Positions 30,601 to 43,840 of a stretch of DNA of 64,000 nucleotides are shown here, in pieces. The stretch spans positions 2,358,001 to 2,422,000 of the forward strand of contig JAJEKV010000026.1 in the NCBI GenBank assembly GCA_021234155.1, read 5' to 3'. A model generated the notes under the pieces. It made no database searches. It was not told where the DNA came from and worked only from the letters and a program-made list of their open reading frames with translations. Within the stretch, counting starts at the first letter, position 1. Each line of letters begins with the position of its first letter. Position numbers and translations under genes: made by a program. The DNA comes from Isoetes taiwanensis. Its lineage: Eukaryota > Streptophyta > Lycopodiopsida > Isoetales > Isoetaceae.

Positions 30601-32640
30601 GAAATTAAAAGCCATCACAAAGGGTCAGGGTGATACAACAAAAGTAATTGAACGAAATTGAATGACGAAAAAAGGGGAAAAAGGACAGACGAAAAAAGAG
30701 ACCACTAGAAAGAACCACAATTAGCTAAAAGAGATCGGATTGCCAAACCAGAGGCCAAGATTGTTCGATTCGTGATTCTTTGCATCAAAAAACCATTCAA
30801 TTGATGTAAATCTAAAGAAAGCACTACCACACTTTTTCTAATTCTCCGAGTAAACCTTCACAATGATTTTTTCTTCTGCCCAATCACAATTGACTCTGAA
30901 AATTCCTGTTGCTGAAACCTTGCTGTCACCTATAAATTCCTCCAACCAAGAATTAAGCATCTCTGTTTCGAATTCAACACAGCTAGGAACAAAGGTGTAC
31001 TCTTGCCGAAATAAGGAATCTGGAAAGAAGGTATTGGTTACTAAAGATTTCCATAATTCTGAGGATGATCCTGACAGAAAACCACAGGTAAATCTCGGGC
31101 CATGCTTGAGAATTGTGAAAATTTTTACATCCATCAAAAGCTCAGAACCTGAGGAATGTATTGATGCTGGCCCTCTACAGGGGCAGCGAGCAGATGTCTT
31201 TCAATTTCGATCCAATTCAAGCAAAAATCGGTGAGTTCCAAGGGAAAATTGCCAAGAAAAGTGTTTGAACAGAAAAATCTGGGAAAAGGACAAAAAAATC
31301 AAGAAAAATGGCGCACGTCATTTTTCGCCCTCGAACAGCTTGACCTTTTTTATGTGAGCCTCTTTCGTACTTCTCTACATATCGTTATTTATGCTAATTT
31401 CTATATGCCCTTTATATGTCATATGGTTGGTTTCACTTTGATTAAGGTCTTTGTTTACATATTGTTTTATTGATGAAAGTGGTCCAGAGGGATTATTGTT
31501 TTGCAGAGTTAGAACTCCGCTATCTATAGAGGTATTATGAAATTACTTCTATAGCTTTTTTCTACTTTGATGGCCTAAGAGTTTCTTGCCAGTTCTTTTT
31601 TTTTCTTTTTCTTTTTTTTTTCCCATTTTGCATCTTTGTATAAGCATTTGTAGTAAACAAAAATGTGGAAACGGCCATGTTGGATATTTATAGTTCTGCA
31701 TCAGGAGTTGATTATAACATTGTTGCTATGAGTTTCTTATCTTGCATCCTTAGATCTTTCTATTTTTGTACATATTTTTATGTTTGTGATGACGGCATGA
31801 GGGAGGTATCTGTGCTTGGAGTGATGCAAGGAATGTTCGATTGTTTCTTGTTAGAAAAAAGTTGGTTGTGTAGGGGACTTTATGATCTTGTTATTCTTGA
31901 CATATGCTCAGATCTATGTTTTGCAATTGGCTATTCTCATTACTTAGGTAATGCGTATTGATAGTTGGTTCTTTCTCTGTATATGGCTTACTGCTCGGGC
32001 TTTGATCATTTTGTATACATATCTTTTTCAAATTATGTGGATGTTAATTAGTTTGAGCTTTATGTTTTCGAAGATGGGGAATGCATAGAGGGTCAAGCTG
32101 ATATTCATAGTCATACAACTGAATTGGTTATAGACAATGTGATTTAAGCACTTGCAACTTTTTCTCTACAATTTTTATCATGTTGCATTCTTGGGTTTTT
32201 TCCATTTTGGTACAATTTCATTGTTTGTCATATTGGCAAGTGGGTGTTTTAAAGTACCCCGTCAAGTCAAATCCATGTCAGGTAGCTTCTTTAGCTGACT
32301 TTGTTTCTTTCAAAGTTTAAAAGTCATGGTGTAGAGACAATCAGGTTTCTTGTAATTTTCATATGGGCGCATTCATATTTTGATGATCTAGTATTCACGC
32401 CTTCATTCTTATGCATTGTCTATGGGTTTGCAATCATTAGCTCTATATCTAGTTGATTTTCTAGACTAGACATTGTTTTCATCTTGTTCTCACTGCAGGC
32501 AGTCGACTTTCAGCTTGGTGGCCTCCAAGAAGGTCTAATACTCCCAAAGTCCCTTCAAGGATGATGTCCTATCTTGACAGCAGGAAGCCTCGAAGTGCAG
32601 CCTATATTGCTCTCCATAGTGCTGCTTCTGTAGATGAACC
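30601..32640. other. Mostly non-coding; one possible exon at 30863-31089
   Basis: A plus-strand frame beginning at 30863 (123 aa; ETLLSPINSSNQELSIS, VTKDFHNSEDDPDRKPQ) has protein-like composition. At CCACAG/GTAAAT (31084-31095) it meets a good splice donor, so it may be a host exon, but no homologue is recognised. The rest is AT-rich with T-runs near 31600 and no legible gene. Confidence 0.25.
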
Positions 32641-32646
32641 CACACC

Positions 32647-32841
32647 CATTATGAGGCCATCACCAGTCTAGAACATGTTCCTTGGACCAAAGCTATAGAT
32701 GAAGAGTTTAATTCTCTTATTGAGAATGATTAATGGGAATTGTGTCCACTTCCCAGAGGTCGAAAAGCCATTAGCAGCAAATGGATGTTCACGTTGAAAT
32801 ATGATGAGCATAATCTTCTTGGTTTCTCAAGCTTTCGTTAG
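32647..32841 (+). pseudogene. Ty1/Copia reverse-transcriptase fragment
   Basis: The frame from 32647 reads HYEAITSLEHVPWTKAIDEE, then FNSLIEND, a stop, WELCPLPRGRKAISSKWMF. This is the start of the Copia RVT_2 domain, where WxxAMxxE and W-E-L-V-x-L-P-x-G are hallmarks. The stop replaces a residue normally coded just before WEL. Homology ends shortly after TLKYDEHNLLG at a second stop. Neither the rest of pol nor LTRs are found nearby, so this is a small isolated relic. Confidence 0.8.
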
Positions 32842-34091
32842 GCTGGAGAGTCATTGGCATTTTTTTATACCATATGGAGGTTGTTGGACTGGAGTTTTTT
32901 AGTCTTGCATCTTGGATTTTTTTGTTAGGTATTCATTGATTTAGATCAGCATGTAGGTTTAAAGATTTCAAAAATATGCATTGAAATTTCATATTTACAT
33001 TCGGTTTTTGTTCCTGCTGTCACTTTCACATTCCTTATGCACCTTAGGCAATTGCGAGTGTAGGGGATAATGATGCTTTCAGAATTTTACCAGGGTTCTT
33101 GCCCTTCATGCAATTTGCATATGGGTGGATACATGATCTTGGCATTTCGAGCATCTCTTCACAATCCATATTTTGAAAGTTCAGTATCCATGTTGCCTAG
33201 TTTGATTCTACATCATTGTTCTTCCATTTTTATTAAGCATTCATTTGTTTTTAAGTTGTTCTATGCTATAGTAGTCTGGGTACAAATTATAAACCTCCTA
33301 ATTTGAAAGCATAAATTTAATTTGGCTATAGTTGCATGGAATTCCTGCAATTTCTAACTATAGTTTGGCTACAGTCTTAAAAAAAAAAAACAAAAAAAAA
33401 AAACACAAAAATTGAGTCAAACCTATAAGAAATTTTGGAATTTCATCAAATATTTATAAAAATTGAACTAATACTACTAAAATTTGGCTAAATTACGAAA
33501 AATACTTTGAAATTTTGTAGATATTTTGGCAAATATTTCAAAATATCTGGATAGTCTCATTTGTATTTAGTTAAAAATTTTTGTTTCTTGAGATTTTTGT
33601 TGTATTACAAATTTTTTTTCTGTTTTACTTCATATTATACACTCAAAATATTACAAAGTACTTCCAGAAGTAAGAAATGTCCCTGAAGCATCAATCACTT
33701 TTAGATGATCACTCCATATTGGAATTTTAATACGATCAGGCCAATTGGAAATTACAAATTGCTAAAACCCTAATGATCAAGCCCACATTTTAGCCAAAAG
33801 GCGAGAATAAGCAGTAATTTATACCCTGATGGTAGTTTGGGAGTTAGAGGACATGCTTTAAAGCTCTTGGTCTCGTAATTTTTATTTTGCTTATGGCTAT
33901 GCTTACGTTGCTATTCTTGTCTGATTTGTTGTACATATGGTTTAGCTCTTTTATACAGTGCTTGCTACTTGTGTCCTGTGTGATGTATTTATTATTCCCT
34001 GAGCATTGTGGTGGTGGTAGTTGATTTTTAATGTCGTCTTTACTGGGCATATTTACTAAATATTCCTTGATGTAGACCATAGATAGCGATT
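32842..34091. other. Intergenic, AT-rich, nothing recognised
   Basis: The segment holds an A-rich low-complexity run near 33378-33405. No family or element end is visible. Confidence 0.4.
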
Positions 34092-34345
34092 CTCGTTTGT
34101 GGGGTATTCTTGTACAAATTTTGATATACTGTATAACGAGGTTTGCAAAATACTATAGGGTTTGAGGCAATGTACTAAATATTGTTAATTTTATACGTAT
34201 TATATGATTTTAGGGGCTCTCGCTGCCCTACGTCACCCCCGTGTGAATATGTACCCAAACCAAAGGGGGTTTCAGGGGGAATTGAATTTTCAAGTATTGG
34301 ATGTAATGGTTTGTATTAATTCAAAAAAAAAAAAAAAGGGCCTTT
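34092..34345. repeat. Dispersed repeat A, copy 2
   Basis: It matches 2822-3016 from CTCGTTTGTGGGGTAT through CTCTCGCTGCCCTACGTCAC and CCAAAGGGGGTTT. It lacks the internal tandem duplications of copy 1 and ends in a poly-A-like run before GGGGCCTAGG. Confidence 0.7.
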
Positions 34346-35062
34346 ATGGGGCCTAGGAAAAGGTGGCGTACAAATTAGAGAAAAGAGTATAACAATGAAA
34401 AACAGGAAAGAAATAATAAGAAAGATATCCCGAGCAATCAGAAATAGTTTTGCAAGTTTGACATTGAAGTTTTACACGGCCCGTACTTAAGGGTTAAATC
34501 ATAATAGGTCCACACGTGGTTTCCAAATTCAGAAATATAACATTTGAATATCAATGTCAAAGTATAACATCTAAGAGAACTATTGGCATTAATAACCACC
34601 ATAGTTTACAAGCTTGATACAAGAGAATCATTGACCAGTTAAGCTTCCCATTATAAAAATCTCCTTTGTATACCAAGCCCTTGCAAACTGCAAGGATGGG
34701 AAAGAGTACCATGTGTCATGCAGAAGCCAGCCATTGATTTCCATCAAATAAATTTTAAAATTACAAATAGATGGACTTACAGAATCTGTAGAGATTATAA
34801 TAAAGGGGTGAGAATTGAAGGCTGCTTCAGATCATGCCATGGACCTGTATATATTTTATAATCCTTCATTCTTGGTTAGAAACTACAAAGCACTGAGATG
34901 TACACAAAGCATTTAATAAAATAAAAATATTGTAATAGTACAGTTCCCTACAAACCCATGGAAGCAGGGCATGAGCAAGAAATTGAGATGACAATTAGGA
35001 GGCACTGCTGAAGAGGCCATAAAAGAAACAGGAAACTAAGAGCAAGATTGCATGTCGGCGGT

Positions 35063-35416
35063 GGTAACCATGGAGGCCAAAATGCATGATCCCAATTACG
35101 GGATTGAATTACAAAGAAAACCACCTGATGCCATAAGCCTTCGAAAAGCTTACTATAAGAGCTTTCCAACGCACTAGAAATCGCTTAAACCGGACATTTA
35201 GGTGGGAGATATCTGAGATTGAAGCAGCGCCAAAATTGACGGTAACCATGGAGGCCGAAATAGATGATTGCAATTCCGAGACTGAAGTAGAGAAAAAATT
35301 ATCTGACGCCATACATCCTTAGAAAGCTTACTGCAAGTGCTTTCCAAGCTCCAAAAATCACTCGAAATGGACACCCGAGGAGGGAGATATATGAGATTAA
35401 AGCAGCGCCAAAACCC
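35063..35416. repeat. 178-bp tandem duplication
   Basis: Two units start with GGTAACCATGGAGGCC at 35063 and 35241 and both contain GCTTTCCAA and AGCAGCGCCAAAA. They are diverged by perhaps a fifth. A related AGAGCTTTCCAACGC motif occurs at 3855-3870 near copy 1 of repeat A. Confidence 0.8.
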
Positions 35417-35458
35417 TAGCCCCAGTGAGCCATCACCAAATCAGCCAAGCCTTTTATC

Positions 35459-35530
35459 TAATATTCACATACAACCACACAATCTCTCTTTTTTTAGCCT
35501 TTATGTAATATTCACATACAACCACACAAA
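35459..35530. repeat. Local 48-bp duplication
   Basis: The string TAATATTCACATACAACCAC occurs at 35459 and again near 35507, each followed by ACAA and a T-rich run. Confidence 0.8.
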
Positions 35531-35567
35531 CTCTTTTTTTTTTTTTTAAATCAACGGCCAAGAAAAG

Positions 35568-35688
35568 GTGCACTCTAGAAATACTATTTAGTATAGTCAA
35601 ACGAATACATTAGCCAAATCATAGTAAAACCATATTAAAAAGTGTACAAAAAAACACAAAGGAAACCCCCTGTTATTATGCTATATAT
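35568..35688. repeat. Dispersed repeat A, distal segment, copy 2
   Basis: The segment matches 4172-4290 (GGTGCACTCTAGA to CCCCCTGTTATTATGCTA). With 34092-34345 it recreates the order and approximate spacing of copy 1. Confidence 0.65.
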
Positions 35689-35689
35689 C

Positions 35690-36779
35690 GAAATGAAATC
35701 CACTACCATGTTTTTTGACCATGTCCATCAACCTGACCATGTTTATCCTCGATCACGACCTTATCCTCGTTTCCTTATCGTCCTAGCTTTTGTTTCCTTT
35801 TTTCCTTGACCATGTCTATCGATCCTCAACCTATGAACTATTTCCAATGAGAAATTGTCGTCATTTTTTTCAACCGTGCCTAAACCTATTATTGTATTTC
35901 ATCTCTTCGAGGGTAGTCCGATGTTGTACCTATGGTCAACTATCCCACTCAGATCTATAAACCCAATGTATACTGCTAATGTGATGAATGAAAACCCTCG
36001 GTTGGTTCTTTGTGTTTCTATTGCGAGTCCTGCTCACAAGAATAGCAGTTAAGGAGTTATTCATTGTAAGACTCTACTTATTAAGTAACTTTAGATTATG
36101 CATGCAATCATTATCCTTGATGGAAGACACTTATCTCATTATCTATTCTGAAGTTATGGGATTGCTAAAGTGTGAGAGAGAAAAATACACTATGCATTTA
36201 GAACAAAATATTTCTGAAGGAACTCTAGTCCTACTTAAAAGTCTCTTGAATATAAGAAACAATTGATATGCCTATTAATGATTTAAGATACAAAAAATGA
36301 TTGGGAAAAATAATGTGGGAGTCTGTCCTTTGGAGACAACTTTCAAATATAAAATAATGGATCATTATGGACTATGCAAATAAAGCAATTAGCTAGGTAG
36401 CATTGTTGCAGTTCAAGAGAGATAGATAGATAGAAGTTTTAATGTCACAAGGGCAGAGGGGCATCTTTAATGGCATGACAACTATAGAAACTTGATACAT
36501 ACTATCTTTTTCTATTCGAGCATGATATGTTGACCTAATATATGTTTGCCAAATGTGAGCCATAGAAGATGAATGGGACACTCTTCATTTTTGCTTGACA
36601 TTTGCGACGATATATTGACCTGATTACATCTAATCAGTCGTTACATTTGCTCTCGCCAATGTCTGGAGTATCATCATTCATCCCGGAGATTCTTGACAAG
36701 CAAAATGAAATAAGTCACGCATTATCGTCGCAAATGCATAGGTATATAGTTTCTCATCGGGTTTATTACTTTTAAGGTT
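35690..36779. other. Intergenic, nothing recognised
   Basis: No coding or structural signal is seen beyond a short GATA run near 36420. Confidence 0.4.
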
Positions 36780-36945
36780 TTTCCCTCCAAAGCCCTTCTC
36801 AAAGGAGGGGGGTTGTTGGGGGGGGGGTGGTTAATCCTGAGTAGTAAATGCTTATTGTGCTCTTTTTTTTGTATTGGATCCCATAGACCTTTTGGTGTCC
36901 ATAGACGATAAAACTCAATTCAGTTCAATTCTAAAAAATTTCTCT
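36780..36945 (+). mobile_element. LINE 3' end fragment
   Basis: A T- and G-rich segment ends GGTGTCCATAGACGATAAAA followed by CTCAATTCAGTTCAATTCT. This has the same architecture as 23040-23296 (GGACGATAA-type end plus a short tandem tail), but a different terminal microrepeat. Confidence 0.4.
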
Positions 36946-39900
36946 AAATGCTGCTAGGCTCGTGGTGCCTTTAATAAGTATATCTTTTCATGCTTCATCA
37001 TGTCTTCATTTTACTAAGCATAACTCCATTCAAATACTCAAACACAATGGTACTACAAGACTTCCAAATTTGATATAAAAAAGGAAGTGGAGCATTATAT
37101 TGCTCCATTATTATGGTCAAACACAACAACATTGCAAGACTTCCATAACTTGGTTAAAGAAACGTTCGATAGCAAATTCAATGTTTCTCTCTAGCTATTG
37201 CATATGAATGGTAACTTCAATGCTATGAGAATCTGATAGGCAGACTATTCAACTGTAGAGGAAATGCCTTACAAACACACCAACATGATAATAAAGTAGT
37301 AGACGTATAACTTAAACAATGTGGGACACTAGTTGCGTGTGAAATGGGACTAGTTGTCGTCGTTTACATTTTTCTTCTGTGGGATGATTGATTAAATTGA
37401 CAATTGAAGAACACGTTCTTTTTTTCCACACTAGTATGTGAAGATGAAGCAATTTGGGGGACAAGGTTGGACAACATGATGCATATATTTGTTATGATTG
37501 ACATAACAAAATAAAGGGATTCCACAAGTTTAGAAAATTCACACGTAGAGTACAAAATGTCTCCTTAACATTTATCGCCCAAATACTTTACAATAAAAAA
37601 AGCAATACGTGCATTATGGACTCCACCGACGGCCCCCATGGCGCCACGTTGCCATCTCGATCTGCTCTCATCATCCCGCCGCTGCAGCATGATAAGCTAG
37701 TGTGCTGTGGACGCCAGGTGCAATCGTTTTCTCATTTATGATTGTAGCAGACCAACTAGGATTTACGTTCATACTGCAGAATAAAATTGATGCATTAGCG
37801 TACAAAACAGGCTTTAATCTTTCGAATAGGGTTTCTGAATAGTCCATTAATCTTGCTTTTTTGTTTTGAGATTTTAAAACCAGCTCAAATGGTCCTGTTT
37901 GTGCAGCACACATGCATCATTCCTGGCCTTTGATAATTAAGTCCTGTCACATGTGTTCTGTATAGTTGCATTCTTCATGATGTTGGCGTGCCATCCTGCT
38001 TCTGTTTGTGTAAGGCCTATACTATGTGCCTCATCTTAGGCAATAAATGAGGACATTTTTTCCTTCAGAAGCACATGTTAAAAATGCTTTTGTGGCTTAA
38101 CTTTGTCGTCCAAAATCTTACTATTTGCTTACAGAAAGTGTGAAAGAAGGAAGGAAAGAATAAAATTCTTTAATATTCTCTTTTTGCTGTTGTAAAAAAG
38201 GTACATGGTTCAGATTGGCATAGTGCAGCTGCCATTGACTATGTGCATGTGGATTCTTCTGGTGTTGAAATTGACCTCTTGGTGGCCCCTTTGTCTCTGC
38301 TTTCAAATTTGTCTAAGAGGCAGGAAACCATTGGTTTGATCCTTTTTCCAAGGTCTTTGTTGGCAACTATTCATGACAGAGGTTAAGCAGCATTGGTACA
38401 TTCCAGTTATGTGGCAGTAAATTGGAATCAATCTCATTTGTGGCAGCAGTAACGTTGCAAAGAGGCATTCACATGTTTATGGTTTTTTTTTTTCAGTATT
38501 ATAACATTTCAGGCATTTCATAATATTTTGAACAGTTGTATTGTATGCTGTACACGGTTTTGTACAGTTCATAGATCATAATATTGTAGTTTTAACAGGG
38601 TTCATGACTTGAAATCATCCAATATAACATGCCAGTTCTGTTGTCTAGGAAGATCATAAACACTCTTAACCTATTACACATACTATAATGACCAACAAAC
38701 TAATTTAAGAAACTAAGTATAAAACTGTGAAGTTAAGACCAGCTTGGAAACCTGAGTTATGTTGTTTAATAGCAATTTGAGTGAATAAATGTGATGCGAA
38801 ACAAGGCAGGCAGGCATGCCTGCATATCAGAAATTATGCATATAGGCCAGCGTCAAGGAACTTTTAGCTTCAAGTGGGGCCTGGAATCAAAGGCTTGATC
38901 ATTGGATTGTTCGATGGTGCACAAAGGGGAGCTACCTTTTATCCTCTTTTTTGTGATTTCAGATTGCATGCTTGGAAGAAGCTCTCGTGCCCGATCTTTG
39001 ATGCTTTGTCGGATTAGAGTTATGGCTTTTGGACCCACACACAATGTTCATATGAGACATCTGTAAAACTATACGTCTCCATCCCAGACAACTTGTACTA
39101 CATGCCAAGATCCCTTCCATGTTCTAAAATTTTATATTTTCTACATGTATGCACCCGTGCTTGTTGATCCGCAGTAAGGACTTCCACTGTCTTTTTCTGC
39201 TTGTTCTTCTGGATAATTGGCTTTCTGCTTGTTCTTCATCTGCATAAGAGATATATATGCATATGCAGTCTCAAATTGCACTGTTTTAACGCTGTTCATG
39301 CCTGTTTGATCCGACGTTTACAGGTACTTATCCCCCTGCTTCAAATTCATGCGCATCCTGCAGCATTTTTAATCTAAAAATTGGGAGGAATGATATCTGA
39401 TGTCAAATCTTGATGCATATTGTACCTTAGAGCTACTCTCTTAGACTATTGCGTTATTCTAGTTGTAGTTACAGATCCACTTTTTGACCTTTAGATAATC
39501 TGTCAGTTCTTTAGAAATTCCAGGAATCTAAAGGCATGTACAAGCCAAGCCAGTGGTACTTACTTACCGATCTAAAGAGGAAGAGGAGTCTTTTTATGAT
39601 TTGGGTTCATGTGTGTGTCTTAGTGCTGCAGTAAGATGCGCATGTGCTGTACTGTGTTCTGGGTAGGTGAGAAGGATCCATGTTCTGCATCAGATCTGGG
39701 CAAAATTCTACATAGATATATTTTTATTTCTGATATGGCTTGTTCGATATGGATCGAAATGTTCAGATTCTTCAAAAAAGGGCATAAGTTGTTCAGATGC
39801 AGAGGCAAAATTCCAGGTATTTGCTCTCTGCTGCATTCTTAGAAATGAGGTTTTGATCTATTTTGTCAGTTGAGCAAACAGTGTTATGAGATCTGACATG

Positions 39901-41232
39901 CGCTTGATGTTGGCACCGTTCAATCAGATTGCAACATTACATTTGTTAGTGATGCCATTTGATTGAGCCGTGCCAATATCAAGCATGGTTTATGTGTACT
40001 CAGACCTGTAGGGCCAAAATATAGAGACGATATCAGGTAACTCTTCATTTTGTCTTTAATCAAACTGAAGTATGATAGATGATATATCATAAGAAAAAGT
40101 ACTCTTCCGATATATATACATGTCCCTGATGACATCACGCATTTAGAATCCTCGTTATCTGAAACATCTAGAACTGTGCTAAATTCTAGGCCTTGCATTG
40201 AATCTATTCATTTTTTCTTACTCAAGTGGACAAAAGAATACATGTTTTTAGCTCATGGCTGAATATTGGAGATAAAAGGCGTATTTTTATCCTTTCTCCC
40301 TGTTGTTTATGTTATTTTTACACTAATATGAACAGGAAGTTGTTAGAACATTGGTATTGAGGAAAGTTATATCAAAATAAAAGATTCTTGGATAGAGTTT
40401 CGACATGATGTGCGTTCGAATGTCCTAGTTATTCCAAGTGTGTCAATGTCAGAACATTGTATTCTCTCTCGTGCTTGGAGGCTAGCTTCTTTGTACCATT
40501 ATTTTTACACTTGAGTTTCCACTACAAACGCCGCATCCAAACCTACATCAAAGCTATCAAAGTTTGGGAACTAGGAGGCAATGTGAGACTTGAAGTTGGC
40601 ATATTGGAAAGATGCTCATTTTAATCAGTGCAGGTCTTGAATAAAAGGCCTTCTAACTAGGAGGAACTATAGGAATAGTTACCCAAAACAAGAACTTTTT
40701 ATCAATGCGGTGCAAGATCATGGAACGAAACATCTGAACGTCCCTCTTTTTTTCTTAAATATTTAGATGCAAACTTGCTAAAATTAGAGTGAGATTATCA
40801 TAGTTCTCCGATTAGCTAATTGTCAAACCATCGTATCTCGAAGATCATCTACATAAATGGATATGTAAGCTAAAGCATAATAATAGGGACATAGATGTTG
40901 ATTTTTATGTAATTTTTCTACTCTAATAACATGCTCTTTATGTCTCAAATTTCCATAGCATATATATCAACAAGGGAACTCCCAACGTCGCATACCACAT
41001 TGCATTCCACAATGGTAGGAGATTGTTCCAAAGTTTTCTTCATGTTGTCTTTCTTTTTTTCCCCTTTTTTTTACATATTTTAAGCAAGGTGTGCCTTGAA
41101 CCACCTGAATTGCAAGATTCGTCGATCCGACGGCCTAGACCATGGGTGTGCGCATCTCCTTTCGATAGAACATCCGTGTGCGCATCTCGGTGCATGTTCC
41201 AATTTTAACATGTTCTTACAGTAGCTCCTATC
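36946..41232. other. Intergenic, nothing recognised
   Basis: Frames are all under about 95 aa and show no motifs. GC-richer patches near 37620-37700 and 38860-39050 could be fragments of transcribed sequence, but no exon structure can be supported. Confidence 0.35.
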
Positions 41233-41320
41233 AACACATGTTCCAAAACATATAGCAATTAGAGTTTAAACTTTTTAACACATGTTCCAAAACATATAGC
41301 AATTAGAGTTTAAACTTTTT
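41233..41320. repeat. 44-bp tandem duplication
   Basis: Two essentially identical 44-bp units start AACACATGTTCCAAAACATA at 41233 and 41277. Confidence 0.95.
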
Positions 41321-41329
41321 ATTTTCGGC

Positions 41330-42185
41330 ATGACTTGCTTACGCATGTTGTTATTCTAGGTCTAAGGTGCTTACGAACGTGTGTCCACAACATCCTAGAA
41401 GATACTTTTGAAAACTTCCTATTTTGGGCTTCAGGTGCTTATTCACGAGCCTTCAAAATATTCCAGAATATGTCAAGACAATCTATTTTGACTGTTTGTA
41501 AGTTTACAAAAAAAGCTTTTTATCTCTAGAATGACCTGCTTATCCATGAGCATCTAAAACATTTTGACACATTTTAATTTGACTCTTTAAAAAAAAAAAT
41601 CTATTTTTTGTTTGAGATGATTACCCACGAGTATCTAGAGTATTTAAGACTATCTAGAACATCCTAAAATATGCTTTTTAAAACTTTCTAGCACTCTCTA
41701 GAACATTCTAGACCACCCTAATAAAAAAACCTCTCTTTTTAGATTGAGGTGCTTACCCATGAACATATAAAATATTCTACATTGGCTCTTTCGCAAAGTC
41801 TCAAAGGACGTTCTATTTTTAGACTGAGCATCTGAAACGTCCTAGAATATTCCAAAACACTTTATCTTGGCTCTTCGCGACATTTCTGAAAAAATTTCTA
41901 TTTTTAGATTATGGTACTTATGCATAAGCATCTAGACCATTTTAGAACATTTTTTCTTTTTAGTCTTTGCAAATTGTCAAAAGAACTTTCTATTTTCAGA
42001 TTGCAGTGCTTATCGATGAGCATCTAGAAGATGTTAGAACATTCTATTTTTACTATTTGCAAAGTTTCAAAAACATTCTATTCTTAGAGTAAGGAGTTTA
42101 CACATGAGTATCTAAAACATTCTAGAACATCTTCTAAATATTCTATCTTGGCTCTATGCAAAATTTTAGAAAAACTTTTTTTTTT
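41330..42185. repeat. TTCTAGAA-rich satellite, block 1
   Basis: A diverged tandem repeat has a unit of roughly 100-130 bp. Each unit carries ACTTTCTATTTTTAGA, then GAGGTGCTTA, then GAGCATCTAGAACATTCTAG, and then TTTTGACTCTTTGCAAA. The same unit recurs at 46970-47715 and 57560-58830. The TCTAGAACATTCTAGAA part creates alternating GAA/TTC pentamers. Confidence 0.8.
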
Positions 42186-43423
42186 CTTTCTTATTTTTTT
42201 TTTCACTCAACCTTTTAGAAACACCTCCATCAAACCATAAAAAAGCAAAATTTTCACCTTTAGACAAGTTCACCTCCATGGACAGTTTTGGCTTTGAAAT
42301 TTGATCAGAAGCAGCAAGCTCATACTCACCACCGGGATTTAGTACCAAAATATCCTCTTCAATAAAGTTTAGAGCTTCAAATTCTCCATCTTTCTTGTAG
42401 AGAGCCCATTGACATAATTTAGCCTTTGGCTGTTTTTTTTGCAAAGAGAAGAGACACGGGATTTTGCTTCATGAAGACTTGAGTGTGACTATTTTGCAAG
42501 AGATGATCTTGCCTATCAACCAAGAACATCAAAACAGCTGCACTCTTTTCAAGCCTGGGGTATCTAAGTTCAGTATCAGACCACATTTTGCTTAAAAAGG
42601 AAATAATTCTGTCATCTTGAAGCAATGCCAAACCTATGGCTTTTTTTGTAACACTAATGTAAGCTTGGAAAGGCTTCTCAAACTCTGGAGGTTTCAACAA
42701 AATAGAATGGCATATAGCATCTATAATTTTGTCAAAGGATTCTTGACAAATTTCATTTCAATCCACCAATATATGCTTGCTCTCATTTTTTTTGTGAGGT
42801 TTGAAATAGAACTAATAGTGTGTGAAAAGTGAGGAACATACATCCTTAAAAAGCTAGCATACCTAAGAAGCTTTTAACTTGCTTAAGTGTTTTGGGAGGA
42901 ACAAGTTTCTTCAAGGTTTCTATTTTGTTTTCAGCAACTTGAATGCCCTTGGTAGATAGTTCATGTCCTAACAAATCCCCTTTTGAGCACAAGAAAACAC
43001 ACTTATTAGGATTTAGGCTCACACCTCCCTTCCTGCATATAGCAAATAATTTAGTAAGATAAGCAAAATGATCCTTGCTGGAAGTACTTAAACACAGATC
43101 ATCCAAGAAAACTCGAAATGTCGTGGGAGGCATATCCTTGAAAATAGTGTCCATTGCTCTTTGAAATGTTGTTGATTTGCAAATGTTCCCCATGGTGCAA
43201 TAAATGAAGTCATGGGCTGATCCTCCTCTTTAATACTGATTTGATTGAATTCTGAGAAGCCATCTAAGAAAGAATACATTTCTTTACCTGCAACAGCAAA
43301 CAAAACTTCCTCCAAGAAGGGTAAAGGATAACAATCCTTGATAGTTGCCTTGTTTAAATCCCTATAATCCATGCAAATTCTAATTGTTTTATTCTTTTTT
43401 TCCACAGGTACTATGCAAGACAA
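42186..43423 (-). pseudogene. Ty3/Gypsy pol fragment (RT and RNase H), broken
   Basis: Minus-strand frames give, in order, RICMDYRDLNKATIKDCYPLP-like RT start (43423-43088), the FRVFLDDLCL catalytic region and LGHELSTKGIQV with KQVKSFLGM (43193-42846), then an RNase H region (42700-42419: AIGLALLQDDRIISFLS, ELRYPRLEKSA), and FAFLWFDGG near 42230. RT is split by frameshifts, the catalytic motif reads FLDD instead of the usual Y/F-V-DD, and the element is truncated on both sides. Integrase, gag and LTRs are absent. The left end abuts the satellite block, and the right side is interrupted by the Copia element at 43527. Confidence 0.85.
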
Positions 43424-43521
43424 ACATTCTGGATTTACTATCCCTGTGCTTACCTATGGGCATCTGGAAAATTGGCCATCAAATTTGATAATAGTTCAAA
43501 ATTTTGAAAACTCTAGCTTCA

Positions 43522-43526
43522 ATAAA
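43522..43526. repeat. Target-site duplication ATAAA (left)
   Basis: ATAAA directly precedes the left LTR and is repeated at 45824-45828 on the other side of the Copia element. Confidence 0.9.
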
Positions 43527-43840
43527 TGTCAAGGTTGCACCAAGAAAGGGAGAGAAGGGGATGCACACCAATATCCGAGAGCGCAAGCTCCCAAAACAAA
43601 GGCAAAATAGAATTGTATTCAATGTTGTATATCAATACAGAAGTACAATGATATAAACAAAATGATGATACTAAGAATAGTATTAGCCGTTCAACCACCG
43701 CCCACTAATAACTGCCGTTAGTTAGGTTGGTGCTCAGTGCTGATAAGTGCTTAGTCAGCACCTATATGCTGAGTGCTGTCAGTGCTGTGACATTCATGTC
43801 TAGCAGAAAGATGGTGATCTCGATATCATATATCTCGACA
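43527..43840 (-). mobile_element. 3' LTR of non-autonomous Copia element (314 bp)
   Basis: On the minus strand it starts TGTCGAGATATATGATATCG and ends CAACCTTGACA. A purine-rich tract (AAGGAGGAG on the minus strand) adjoins it at 43841-43850. It is highly similar to the LTR at 45498-45823 except in one patch near 43728-43790. Confidence 0.92.

Noticed and set aside
30863-31234. Independent host gene on the plus strand
   Set aside because: One protein-like frame with a possible donor is not enough; no acceptor, second exon or homologue was seen.
42166-42185. T-rich run at 42177-42200 as a poly-A tail of the Gypsy fragment
   Set aside because: LTR elements do not insert with poly-A tails and the run is adjacent to the T-rich satellite unit.
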